A stretch of DNA of 64,000 nt from Sinosporangium siamense (GTDB taxonomy: Bacteria; Actinomycetota; Actinomycetes; Streptosporangiales; Streptosporangiaceae), in NCBI RefSeq assembly GCF_016863435.1, contig NZ_BOOW01000038.1:62001-126000 (forward strand). Reading direction: 5' to 3'. This document shows, piece after piece, positions 42,539 through 50,680 of this stretch (its first letter is position 1; each line of letters begins with the position of its first letter). The position numbers were made by a program, and so were the translations under genes. A model generated the notes under the pieces. That model was not told the origin of the DNA. It did not search any database and saw nothing but the letters and a program-made list of their open reading frames with translations.

Positions 42539-42967
42539 GCCAAACAAAAGGGCGCGGCAAGAGCGCGGATACTGATCGTTTGGTAAGACTTACCTTCTCT
42601 TTTCAGCCCGCAGAAAGGGCATGGCAAAGCGAGCCCCGGCGCGCGGGTTCACATAAGTCGTGGCGCCAAAAGGAACGGCCTGCTTTTGCCGGCCGGCCGA
42701 CAAACACGTGCAGGATCAAACAGGTCCTGTGAGTTATCTGCTCCGTCCGAACAATCGCCGACTTCCCACGGTGCCGGGCCTCGTGGCGACCGCCGGGATA
42801 TTCGTGTTTAAGCGGCCTGCCGTTCCAGAAGCACCTCGCGAGGCGACATCACAGCGCCGAAGAGATGCCCGGCGCGGCCGACCCGCGATGTAAGGCGGGC
42901 CCGCCCGTTCACCCCGGCCGCGGCGGGTGGCGGTCCGGAGAGCCCCGAAGGAACCTGGTGTCCGCTG

Positions 42968-43531
42968 TCATAGACGGACCATCCCTCCTCTGGTGCTTTT
43001 CAGGCTCCTGAGCAGCCTGCGTGCGGACAACAGGGGAGCAAGTTGCCGGAAGGACGGAACGGTCCGCGCGAGCAGCGCCTCACCTGAGCGGTAGAGGACG
43101 ACCGAGGGCGTCACCGAGATACCGAGCGAGCCGGCGACACGTCCGTCGAGGTCGACGACCACGCGGTCGGCGGAGATTTCCGAGGGCGCGAGCCAGGCCA
43201 GCCCCTCCTCCACCGAGTGGGCGTGCTCGACGACCACCCACACCGACGTCGTGGAGACCGACCTCAGCCCGTCGGCGACCGACCGGCATGTGGTGCAGGA
43301 GGTGGAGAGGAACAGCACGACCAGGTGTTCCTGCACGTCCAGCTCCGCGGGAAGACCCACGTCCGACGGTGCGAGCGATCCCTCCTGCGGGAGGGGAATC
43401 GGCGTGGGGTTGTCCTCCAGCTTCAGCTTGGCGCGGACCTGTTCGAGCGTGCGATATTGATCGGCTAGAGCGAGAACGGCGATGACCGTGAGCATGCTGA
43501 TGGCGGCGACGAGCATCCAAAGGAAAGTCAA
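42968..43531 (-). CDS. Second MauD-like thioredoxin-fold protein
   Basis: 187 residues, about 65% identical by eye to the MauD at 41309-41902 over the whole length: N-terminal anchor (MTFLWMLVAAISMLTVIAVL), active site CTTC in LFLSTSCTTCRSVADGL, cis-Pro segment VTPSVVLY. It lies downstream of mauE. Having two MauD copies flanking the Tat protein gene suggests an internal duplication within the cluster. Confidence 0.85.
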   Translation of the reverse strand: MTFLWMLVAAISMLTVIAVLALADQYRTLEQVRAKLKLEDNPTPIPLPQEGSLAPSDVGLPAELDVQEHLVVLFLSTSCTTCRSVADGLRSVSTTSVWVVVEHAHSVEEGLAWLAPSEISADRVVVDLDGRVAGSLGISVTPSVVLYRSGEALLARTVPSFRQLAPLLSARRLLRSLKSTRGGMVRL

Positions 43532-43626
43532 CAGGTCTCCCTAAAGCAACTGCCTCCGGCGTCGGTCGTCCAGCGCCGGGAGACGCCACAAGACGCGCGT
43601 GAGAAGGAGGGACGGCGAACGGCGGT

Positions 43627-44193
43627 TCACGCGGCCTGCCGGCCGCCCGCTTCGTCCTCCGCGGGGCGGCGTGAGAGGCTCTCCATCGTCTTGAGGTAGG
43701 ACCGATTGCGCAGGGCCGGCACGAGCAGTGTCCGCAGCGCGGCGAAGACCGCCAGGGCCGTGGCCGCGGCGGCCACCAACGGCACGCCGACCGCCTCCCC
43801 CGGGGGCACGAGCATGCTCACCGCCGCCACCCCGAGCCAGAGCGGCAGCGCCACGAGCTGGCGGACCCCGAGGTCGCTCTCACCCTCTTGGCCGTAGCAC
43901 GCGCACCGGATGCTCTCCCCTCGCCGCATGGCCACAAGCGCGGCCCCCGCGAAGGAGAAGCCGAGCCCGGCCACCAGGGTCCCCGTGAGGGGATTGCCCG
44001 GCGCGGCCAGCAGCCCCACCGCCGCCGCCGTTTCCGCGGCCGGCACGAGAAGGGCAACCGCGCGCACCGCGGGCACGCGGAGCGCTTCGAGCGTCTGCCT
44101 GAAGGGGCGCGGGACGGCGAGTTTCTGAGCCGCGGCATACATCAGCAGCAGTGCCGCCGCGAGACGTACGGCGACGCCGAGCGCCTCCATCAT
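43627..44193 (-). CDS. MauE-like redox membrane protein
   Basis: 188 residues from ATG 44193. Four transmembrane helices and the motif CACYG (about residues 95-99), equivalent to the CGCFG of other MauE proteins; a basic cytoplasmic C-terminus. MauE works with MauD in oxidative maturation of the light chain. The ATG overlaps the TGA of the preceding reading frame (ATGA), indicating translational coupling. MauD follows 95 bp downstream. Confidence 0.8.
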   Translation of the reverse strand: MMEALGVAVRLAAALLLMYAAAQKLAVPRPFRQTLEALRVPAVRAVALLVPAAETAAAVGLLAAPGNPLTGTLVAGLGFSFAGAALVAMRRGESIRCACYGQEGESDLGVRQLVALPLWLGVAAVSMLVPPGEAVGVPLVAAAATALAVFAALRTLLVPALRNRSYLKTMESLSRRPAEDEAGGRQAA

Positions 44194-44615
44194 GCCGCCG
44201 ACGTGGACAGGGCCCGCGTGACCGGCGGCGGGCATCCCCGAGGACGTCCCTCAAGAAGCCCGTCAAAGAATCCCAACTCGCCGTGGCCCCCGCCGGGTGG
44301 CGCCTTGGCCGCATCTGTCACCCGATGGCGTGACGCCACCGCAGCGCCCGGCCAAATGTCCTTCTCCCCGAGCAAATCTCCGGAGTGCGGCACCACCGCC
44401 GCCGGGGGAACATGTGCCGTCCCCCGCGTCGACCGCCCACCTGGCGCCGAGGCCGGAGCGTCCGTCACAACCCGATGCCTCTCATCCGGCCGGGAGAGTC
44501 CGGCGCTCGCTCCCATCGGCGGCGCGTCGGCGGCGCCGTTCCCCGCGACCGCGGCCGCCGTCCATGTGGTCACTCGCGAAACCTGTAGTCGGGATATCCG
44601 CCGCACGGTGCTCAC
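44190..44615 (-). CDS. Hypothetical protein heading the mauE unit
   Basis: 141 residues from GTG 44615 behind GGAGGA. Evidence for coding is the good ribosome binding site and the ATGA overlap with mauE. Sequence: basic N-terminus with a weak hydrophobic stretch (RRISRLQVSRVTTWTAAAVAG), then Ala/Pro/Gly-rich, ending CPPPVTRALSTSAA. No family recognised; it could be a degenerate exported protein. Confidence 0.45.
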   Translation of the reverse strand: MSTVRRISRLQVSRVTTWTAAAVAGNGAADAPPMGASAGLSRPDERHRVVTDAPASAPGGRSTRGTAHVPPAAVVPHSGDLLGEKDIWPGAAVASRHRVTDAAKAPPGGGHGELGFFDGLLEGRPRGCPPPVTRALSTSAA

Positions 44616-45063
44616 GAACTCCTCCAATGTGCTTAGACAATGCGTTCACGGTGCTTACTGGTGTCGCTACTCTCGCAATCCCCAATAGGCCGCAGAAATC
44701 CAGCACAAAGCAGGCGTGGTAGTGCCGATCCTCCCCCCTGTTGTCATATTCCACAGGATTCTGCGACAGTCCGCCCTTTACATCAATGCCCAATACGGCA
44801 GTCGATGGATCGCCACCGTCGCGCAAACCCTCACTATTCGGCAGCGCAGAAAACCCACTTTCGACCGGCCGAATGAGGGTTTATGGCCCGACCGCTTACA
44901 GTGGCGATCTCATCACACCTGAGGATGCAATATGACAAAGCAGATGACAAGAGGGGTAAGGAGATTATTTTCATTCCGCGAAAAACCCGCTGAACCGCTT
45001 CAAGAGCCACCGGACACAGCACCGCACAGCGGCGCATGACACCGGCACCGCATGGCGGGACAA
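44616..45063. promoter_or_regulatory. 448-bp control region between Mau-like cluster and tRNA-Sec
   Basis: No gene seen. It holds the second copy of the 22-bp element (44907-44928) and an imperfect inverted repeat: AAACCCTCA (44825-44833) with TGAGGGTTT (44874-44882), and TTCGG (44837-44841) with CCGAA (44869-44873). Base composition is less GC-rich than flanking genes, as expected for promoter DNA. Confidence 0.5.
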
Positions 45064-45159
45064 TGGCGGAGGCGGACGGGAATCGAACCCGCCACGCCGA
45101 GCTACTCGGCGTCATCGGTTTTGAAGACCGAGGGGGCCACCAGGCACCCATACGCCTCC
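45064..45159 (-). tRNA. selC: tRNA-Sec (TCA)
   Basis: Minus strand: acceptor GGAGGCGT with CCGCCTCC (last pair mismatched), anticodon TCA in CTTCAAA with stem TCGGT/ACCGA, a long variable arm with a perfect 8-bp stem (ACGCCGAG/CTCGGCGT), T-loop TTCGATT and encoded GCCA. It lies 50 bp from the selB 3' end. SerS charges it with Ser; SelA converts the Ser to Sec. Confidence 0.95.
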
Positions 45160-45209
45160 TCGGCGGACCGCACGGCGCCCCGCGGGGAGAAGCACGAGGA
45201 GGATATTAC

Positions 45210-46970
45210 TCACGGGAGGCTTCGCCGTACGAGCTCCCGGAGTGAGGCGTCCGGCCGGCGCGTGTGTCCCAGCCTGTCGAGATGCTCCAGCAAGGGGATC
45301 GCGATCCGGCGTGTGGTGCGCAGCGCCTCCCTGGCCTGCGCCGTCGTGAAAGGCTGCGGCAGGCCGCCGAGTATTTCGAGGGCCCGCTCGACCGCGTCGT
45401 GGGGCAAGACGATGCCCCCGCCGACACGCCTGAGCAGGCCCACGGTCTCGGCCGCGGCGAGCGCTTTGGCGTCAAGGCCCAGGCGAGCCAGTTCCTCGGC
45501 CGTGGGGGCGCCGAAGGGGACCGCTTTCCACTGCCGGTGCAGCGTCTCGACCGCCGCGGCGACGCCGGGTGGCAGGGTGGGGGCGACCGCGGTGAAACGT
45601 CCGCGGCTGCGGTGCAGCGCGAGGTCCGCGGCGAGTCTGTCCACAAGGGCGCGATCGGGGAGGAAGAGCCGTCGCTGGATGTCCTGTGCGGACAACCCTG
45701 GATCCTCCGGGGATGTCTCCGCGCGCAGCTTCAGGTGGGAGACGAGCCGCTCCTTGAGCTCCCGCCAATGCGCGGCGTCGGCCAGCCAGTCGTCGACCAC
45801 CGGCGAGTCCGGCGGCGGCGCTATGCCCATCGCCATGAGGTCCGCGCGGCGTACCAGCCCTCGCCGCCGCACCTCCGCCGCCCCGTCCGGCACCCCGTCC
45901 ATGTCCGCCAGCTCGACGGCACGCCGCTTCGCGTCCCCCTTCCGCCGCACGTGCGGCGGGCACGCGTCCAGCACGGTCGTCCCCCAGATGCGCCGGCTCC
46001 CCGGGTCGCGCAGCAACGCGCGGTCCCCTATGCGCAGCGGCAACCCTTCGCTCACGAGGACGCGGGCCGTGTCGTCACCCAGCATCCGCACCCTGGCGGG
46101 TATGGCAGCCGCCCCCACATGCCACACGCACTCCCGCGGCGGCCGATCGCGGTCCGCCGAGCGGCCGGCAGGCTGCGTCAGCCGTACATCCACAAAGGTG
46201 GACGAGAGCCACCGGTCAGGTGAGACGAGGGCGATGCCGCGGCGCAGAGTGGGCGGTACGGTGCCCCGCAGGTTGACCGCGACCCTCGCCGGGGCCCTGA
46301 CCTCGTCGCACGGTTTTTGCCGGCTGTGCAGTCCGCGCACATGCACGGGACGGCCGTCCGCCGTGAGGGTGTCGCCGACCCGGATCTTGCCCGCCCCGAG
46401 GGTGCCGGTGACGACGGTGCCTCGGCCGGCGATGGTGAACACCCGGTCCGCCCAGAGCCGCACATCGGCGTGGACGTCCGGCTGAGGCAGCGCGGCGCAC
46501 ACCCCCCGCAGAGCTTCGCGCAGCGGGTTCAGCCCGGCGCCCGTGGTGGCGCTGACCGCGAGGGCGGGCATGTCCGCGAGACCGGTGCCCGCGAGCCGCT
46601 CGCGGGCCTCCCGGGTCGCGGGCCCGGGGTCGGCGAGGTCCGACCGTGTGATCGCGAGCAGGCCGTGGCGGATGCCGAGGGCGTCGACGATGTCGAGGTG
46701 CTCCTGCGACTGCACGCGCCACCCCTCGTCGGCCGCGACGACGAACAGGACGGCGGGCACCGCACCCACCCCGGCCAGCATGTTGGTGATGAACCGCTCA
46801 TGTCCTGGCACGTCGACGAAGGCGAGGTCGCCGGTCCAGACGAACCCGAGGTCGATGGTGAGCCCCCGTCGCTTCTCCTCCTCCCAGCGGTCCGGCTCCA
46901 TCCCGGTCAAGGCGCGCAGAAGCGTTGATTTGCCGTGGTCGACGTGACCCGCCGTGGCGATCACGTGCAC
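45210..46970 (-). CDS. selB: Selenocysteine-specific elongation factor SelB
   Basis: 586 residues from GTG 46970 (GTG 46964 is possible); the upstream open frame is selA shadow. GTPase motifs: AGHVDHGKST, DVPGHE and TRSD in the G4 position. Domains 2 and 3 follow (RGTVVTGTLGAGKIRVGD), then winged helices at the C-terminus that bind SECIS RNA. SelB delivers Sec-tRNA to UGA codons. The start overlaps the end of selA, so the two are one operon transcribed towards tRNA-Sec. Confidence 0.95.
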   Translation of the reverse strand: MHVIATAGHVDHGKSTLLRALTGMEPDRWEEEKRRGLTIDLGFVWTGDLAFVDVPGHERFITNMLAGVGAVPAVLFVVAADEGWRVQSQEHLDIVDALGIRHGLLAITRSDLADPGPATREARERLAGTGLADMPALAVSATTGAGLNPLREALRGVCAALPQPDVHADVRLWADRVFTIAGRGTVVTGTLGAGKIRVGDTLTADGRPVHVRGLHSRQKPCDEVRAPARVAVNLRGTVPPTLRRGIALVSPDRWLSSTFVDVRLTQPAGRSADRDRPPRECVWHVGAAAIPARVRMLGDDTARVLVSEGLPLRIGDRALLRDPGSRRIWGTTVLDACPPHVRRKGDAKRRAVELADMDGVPDGAAEVRRRGLVRRADLMAMGIAPPPDSPVVDDWLADAAHWRELKERLVSHLKLRAETSPEDPGLSAQDIQRRLFLPDRALVDRLAADLALHRSRGRFTAVAPTLPPGVAAAVETLHRQWKAVPFGAPTAEELARLGLDAKALAAAETVGLLRRVGGGIVLPHDAVERALEILGGLPQPFTTAQAREALRTTRRIAIPLLEHLDRLGHTRRPDASLRELVRRSLP

Positions 46971-48268
46971 GCGGCCACCACCGTTTCGAAGATCAGGTCG
47001 TCGTCTCCCGCCGGGACCGCGCGCAGGTCGAGCAGCAGGTGCCCGCGTTCGACGCGGCCGAGCACGGCGGGGGTGGCGGCGCGCAGGACTTCGGTGAGGG
47101 AGGCGTCGAGCGCGACCGCCGCGCCGGGCAGGGTCACGCCGGGTGCGGCCCCGCCGCCGACGGTGCCGGTGCTCTCGACCGCCCACGCGCTCACGCCTGC
47201 CTCTTTGAGGCGTGCGGCGAGGGCCTCGGCGCGCCGCCGGAGCTCCTGAGGTTTCGCCGACAGCCCGGACGAGGTGGGGTTGTCCCCGCCGGTGAGGGTG
47301 GCCTCCAGGGCCGCCAGCGTCAGCTTGTCGACGCGCAGGGCCCGGGCCAGGGGATGCCGGCGCAGGCGCTCCACCAGGTCGGCGCGGCCGAACACGAGGC
47401 CGCACTGGGGGCCGCCGAGCAGTTTGTCGCCGCTCGCGGTCACGAGGTCGGCCCCTTGGTGCAGCCAGGTCGCCGTGTCGGGTTCTTCGGGAAGCAGGGG
47501 CTCCGGCCGCAGCAGGCCGGAGCCCGCGTCCGCCACCAGCGGCACCCCCCGCTCCCTGCACAGCGCCGCGAGTGCGGGGATGTCCGGCGTGCCGGTGAAG
47601 CCTTCGATGCGATAGTTCGACGGGTGCACCTTCAGCACGGCGCCGGTGTGCTCGCCGATCGCCTCGGCGTAGTCGCGCACGCGGGTCCTGTTGGTGGTGC
47701 CGACCTCCCGCAATCGCGCTCCGGTGGCCACAAGCAGGTCGGGTAGCCGGAAACCATCTCCGATCTCCACCATCTCCCCCCGGCTGATGACGACCTCCCG
47801 GCCCTGCGCGAGGGTGGTCACGGCCAGCACGAGCGCCGCGGCGTTGTTGTTGACGACGTGCACGGCCTCGGCGTCCGGTACGGCTGCGGCCAGCGCGGCC
47901 AGTGCCGTACGCCCGCGCCGTCCCCGCCGCCCGGTGCCGAGGTCGAGTTCGATGTCGGTGGTGCCGGCGGCCAGGGACAACGCCCGCACGGCGGCGTCGG
48001 AGAGGGGGGCACGGCCGAGGTTGGTGTGGAGGAGCACACCGGTGGCGTTGACGACCCGGCGGGGGCCGTGGCGGGCGAGCAGGCCGAGTGCGGCCTCGGG
48101 CACGGCGTCGGGGCCGATGTCGCCGGTTCGCGCGAGCCGCTGCGCCTCGTTGACGGCGGCTTTGACCTGGGCTCTGCCGTACCTCGCGAGGGGTTCGGTG
48201 AATCTCGGGTCGGCGAGCACAGCGTCCGTGCGGGGAATCAATCGCCGCAAATCAACCATGTTGGTCAT
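46961..48268 (-). CDS. selA: L-seryl-tRNA(Sec) selenium transferase SelA
   Basis: 435 residues. PLP fold with the cofactor lysine in SGDKLLGGPQCG. Other conserved parts: VVNATGVLLHTNLGRAPLS, VNNNAAALVLAV, EVGTTNRTRVRDY and ALRVDKLTLAALEATL. It converts Ser-tRNA-Sec to Sec-tRNA-Sec using selenophosphate. ATG 48268 or 48259 starts the gene. Divergent from selD with a 25-bp gap. Fragments of a second copy remain at 36.4-36.7 kb. Confidence 0.96.
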   Translation of the reverse strand: MTNMVDLRRLIPRTDAVLADPRFTEPLARYGRAQVKAAVNEAQRLARTGDIGPDAVPEAALGLLARHGPRRVVNATGVLLHTNLGRAPLSDAAVRALSLAAGTTDIELDLGTGRRGRRGRTALAALAAAVPDAEAVHVVNNNAAALVLAVTTLAQGREVVISRGEMVEIGDGFRLPDLLVATGARLREVGTTNRTRVRDYAEAIGEHTGAVLKVHPSNYRIEGFTGTPDIPALAALCRERGVPLVADAGSGLLRPEPLLPEEPDTATWLHQGADLVTASGDKLLGGPQCGLVFGRADLVERLRRHPLARALRVDKLTLAALEATLTGGDNPTSSGLSAKPQELRRRAEALAARLKEAGVSAWAVESTGTVGGGAAPGVTLPGAAVALDASLTEVLRAATPAVLGRVERGHLLLDLRAVPAGDDDLIFETVVAACT

Positions 48269-48281
48269 TATCCATATTGTT

Positions 48282-48287
48282 TAGAAT
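48282..48287 (+). promoter_or_regulatory. selD -10 element
   Basis: TAGAAT ends 6 nt before the selD ATG at 48294, so the selD mRNA is probably leaderless. The 25-bp selA-selD gap must hold both promoters' core elements, implying coordinated expression. Confidence 0.6.
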
Positions 48288-48293
48288 CTGATC

Positions 48294-49286
48294 ATGCCTC
48301 GATTGACGGAATATGCCACGGGTGGCGGCTGCGCCTGCAAAATTCCCGCAGGTGAGCTGGAAGAGGTGCTTGCCGGATTCGGCGTCACCCCTCCCGGCAA
48401 TCCCGAAGGGGAGCTGCTCGTCGGGCTGGAAACGGGCGACGACGCCGCGGTGGTGCTCACCAAGGACGGCACGGCGATTGTCAGCACCGCCGATTTCTTC
48501 ACCCCTGTCGTGGACGACGCCTACGACTGGGGCAGAATCGCCGCCGCCAATGCGTTGTCCGACGTCTACGCGATGGGCGGGCGTCCCCTCGTCGGGCTCA
48601 ACCTGCTCTGCTGGCCCCGGGAGAAGCTGCCCTACGAGCTCGCCAGGGAGGTCCTGCGGGGCGGCGCGGACATCGCCCGCGAGGCCGGGTGCCACCTGGC
48701 CGGAGGGCACAGTGTGACCGACGTCGAGCCGAAGTACGGGATGGCGGTCACCGGGGTCGCCGACCCCGCTCTCCTCATGCGCAACGACGCGGGCCGGGCG
48801 GGACTGCCGCTGTCGCTCAGCAAACCCCTCGGCGTGGGGGTGCTGAACAACCGGCACAAGGTCACCGGCGAGGTGTTCGCCGAGGCCGTCGACACCATGA
48901 CCCGCCTCAACGCCGCCGCCTCACGCGCCGCGACGGAGGCGGGCGTGCGGTGCGCGACCGACGTCACCGGCTTCGGACTGCTCGGCCACCTCTACAAGCT
49001 GGCCCGCGCCTCCGGGGTCACCGCCGTGGTCGAGGCGTCGGCCGTACCCCTGCTGGCCGGGGCGCGCGAGGCGGTGCGCGACGGGTTCGTGCCGGGCGGG
49101 TCGCGCCGCAACCTCGAGTGGGTGGCGCCCCATACCGAGGTGCGGGGGGCCGACGAGGAGACGCTGCTCCTGCTGGCCGACGCCCAGACCTCCGGTGGCC
49201 TCCTGCTCGCCGGGGAGATCCCGGACGCGCCCGTCATCGGGGAGTTGATCCCGCGTGGGGCGCATCCGCTGGTAATCCGGGGGTGA
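48294..49286 (+). CDS. selD: Selenide, water dikinase (selenophosphate synthetase)
   Basis: 330 residues. The N-terminal active site is GGGCACKIP with Cys in the catalytic position (not Sec) and the essential Lys. AIR-synthase fold: TGDDAAVV, STADFFTPVVDDAYDWGRIAAANALSDVYAMGG, AGGHSVTD, TDVTGFGLLGHL. It makes selenophosphate from selenide and ATP for SelA. The catalytic Cys means selD does not itself depend on Sec insertion. Confidence 0.97.
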   Translation: MPRLTEYATGGGCACKIPAGELEEVLAGFGVTPPGNPEGELLVGLETGDDAAVVLTKDGTAIVSTADFFTPVVDDAYDWGRIAAANALSDVYAMGGRPLVGLNLLCWPREKLPYELAREVLRGGADIAREAGCHLAGGHSVTDVEPKYGMAVTGVADPALLMRNDAGRAGLPLSLSKPLGVGVLNNRHKVTGEVFAEAVDTMTRLNAAASRAATEAGVRCATDVTGFGLLGHLYKLARASGVTAVVEASAVPLLAGAREAVRDGFVPGGSRRNLEWVAPHTEVRGADEETLLLLADAQTSGGLLLAGEIPDAPVIGELIPRGAHPLVIRG

Positions 49287-49313
49287 GGAGGACACTCCCG
49301 ATATGCGGAGAGA

Positions 49314-50009
49314 TCACGAGGAAGGCTGATAGCGGTAGCCGACGCCCCAGACGGTGATGATTCTGCTGGGTGTCGCCGGATCGGCCTCGATTTTCTCCCT
49401 GAGCCTGCGCACATGCACCGTCACCGTGGCGGAGTCGCCGAACGACCAGCCCCACACGCGGTCGAGGAGCGCGGCGCGGCTGAACGCCTGGCGCGGATGA
49501 GTCATCATGTGCGCCAGCAGGTCGAACTCCTTGGCCGTGAGCTGGAGCTCCTGGCCGCCGAGGCGAGCCTCCCGGGTGTCGGCCGACAACACGAGGTCGC
49601 CGTCGCTCAGCTCTCCGGTGACCACGGGGGCGCTGCGGCTCTCGCGCAGCGCCGAGCGCACGCGGAGGGCGAGTTCGCGCGGGCTGAAGGGTTTGGCGAG
49701 GTAGTCGTCGGCGCCGGTCTCGGCGCCGACCAGCCGGTCCATCTCCTCACCCAGGGCGGCCAGCATGATCACCGGGATGGGACCGAGTTCGCGCAACCGC
49801 CGGCAGACCAGCAAACCATCCATATCCGGCAAGGTGAGGTCGAGCACCACCAGGTCGGGCCGCCGGGTCCGAGCGCGCCGCAGCGCCTCCTCGCCGTCGC
49901 CGGCGCATTCGACCTCGTGGCCGTCGCGCTCCAGGTAACGGGCGACCACCTCGGCCACGTCGCCCTCGTCGTCGACGACCAGGATCCTCGCCGCCGTTGT
50001 GCTCCTCAT
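49314..50009 (-). CDS. OmpR-family response regulator
   Basis: 231 residues. Receiver domain with acidic pair Asp13/Asp14, phospho-acceptor Asp57 (VVLDLTLPDMDG) and Lys106 (YLAKPFS); the switch Thr/Ser position is Ala84 (IMLAALGEE). C-terminal winged helix (ELQLTAKEFDLLAHMMTHP, VTVHVRRLREKIE, GVGYRY). It is not adjacent to a kinase gene; the nearest is the PAS/GAF kinase at 52.0-53.9 kb. Convergent with selD. Confidence 0.92.
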   Translation of the reverse strand: MRSTTAARILVVDDEGDVAEVVARYLERDGHEVECAGDGEEALRRARTRRPDLVVLDLTLPDMDGLLVCRRLRELGPIPVIMLAALGEEMDRLVGAETGADDYLAKPFSPRELALRVRSALRESRSAPVVTGELSDGDLVLSADTREARLGGQELQLTAKEFDLLAHMMTHPRQAFSRAALLDRVWGWSFGDSATVTVHVRRLREKIEADPATPSRIITVWGVGYRYQPSS

Positions 50010-50127
50010 CCGCCCACCGTATGTCGTAAACGCCCATTCCCCGGCATTTCACCCCTGAGGAAAGCCAGGGGAAGATAAGGGTTGACCCCGCTTCGCACGG
50101 GGAGTGCGAACAAAGTACGTTGAACGC

Positions 50128-50295
50128 ATGGGACGCAAAATTCTCGCCGTCGTCGGCGCACTGGTAGCGCTATACCTCGTGTTCGGGTTCCTCATCCCGG
50201 CGGTGTTCGCGACGCTCAAGTTCCTTCTCGTCTTCGGCCTGATCGCGCTGGTCGTCGTGGCCGGCGTCACGCTGTACGGCAGGCTGGCCAAGTAG
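50128..50295 (+). CDS. Small membrane protein
   Basis: 55 residues from ATG 50128 with two hydrophobic segments (ILAVVGALVALYLVFGFLIP and LLVFGLIALVVVAGVTL). A TACGTT box ends 6 nt before the ATG, consistent with a leaderless start. A GTG at 50104 would add 8 residues. The DUF6412 gene follows 7 bp later. Function unknown. Confidence 0.6.
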   Translation: MGRKILAVVGALVALYLVFGFLIPAVFATLKFLLVFGLIALVVVAGVTLYGRLAK

Positions 50296-50302
50296 CCCGG
50301 CC

Positions 50303-50587
50303 GTGCCGCACCTGTCGCCGCTCGCACTGATCTCGGTGGCCCTGTGGGTCCTCGGGGTCGACGGCGATCTCAAAGGTGCGGTGGCGGTCGCGGTGGTGGC
50401 CGGGCTGGGCGCGCTTCTGCTCGGGCTCAGCCGGATCTTTCTCCGCGGCGAGGCCCGGGTCGGCCTCCGGTCCGCGCTGTGGACACACGACCGTGCCCGG
50501 CGTGGCACGATCGACCGCCAGCGTGATCCCGACGCGGCGGGACGGTCACGTCCCCGCGCCCCAACTGTGAGCCCCGCGCTCGCGTAG
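50303..50587 (+). CDS. DUF6412-type membrane protein
   Basis: 94 residues from GTG 50303. Two N-terminal hydrophobic helices, then a polar tail ending IDRQRDPDAAGRSRPRAP, which matches the conserved C-terminus of DUF6412 proteins. These small genes occur beside yidC paralogs in actinobacteria, as here. Function unknown; assistance to the adjacent insertase is plausible. Confidence 0.65.
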   Translation: MPHLSPLALISVALWVLGVDGDLKGAVAVAVVAGLGALLLGLSRIFLRGEARVGLRSALWTHDRARRGTIDRQRDPDAAGRSRPRAPTVSPALA

Positions 50588-50680
50588 CCGCGCCGTACGG
50601 CCTCCGGGCTGTACGGCACAGCGGTCTACGCGGGCGCCTCTGCCATTTCCCTACATCCCTGGCAGAAGGGCTCCCTTGTC

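Noticed and set aside
42421-42627. Upstream extension of the Tat beta protein containing CPFC
   Set aside because: A strong ribosome binding site and Tat signal define the start at 42420; the extension has neither.
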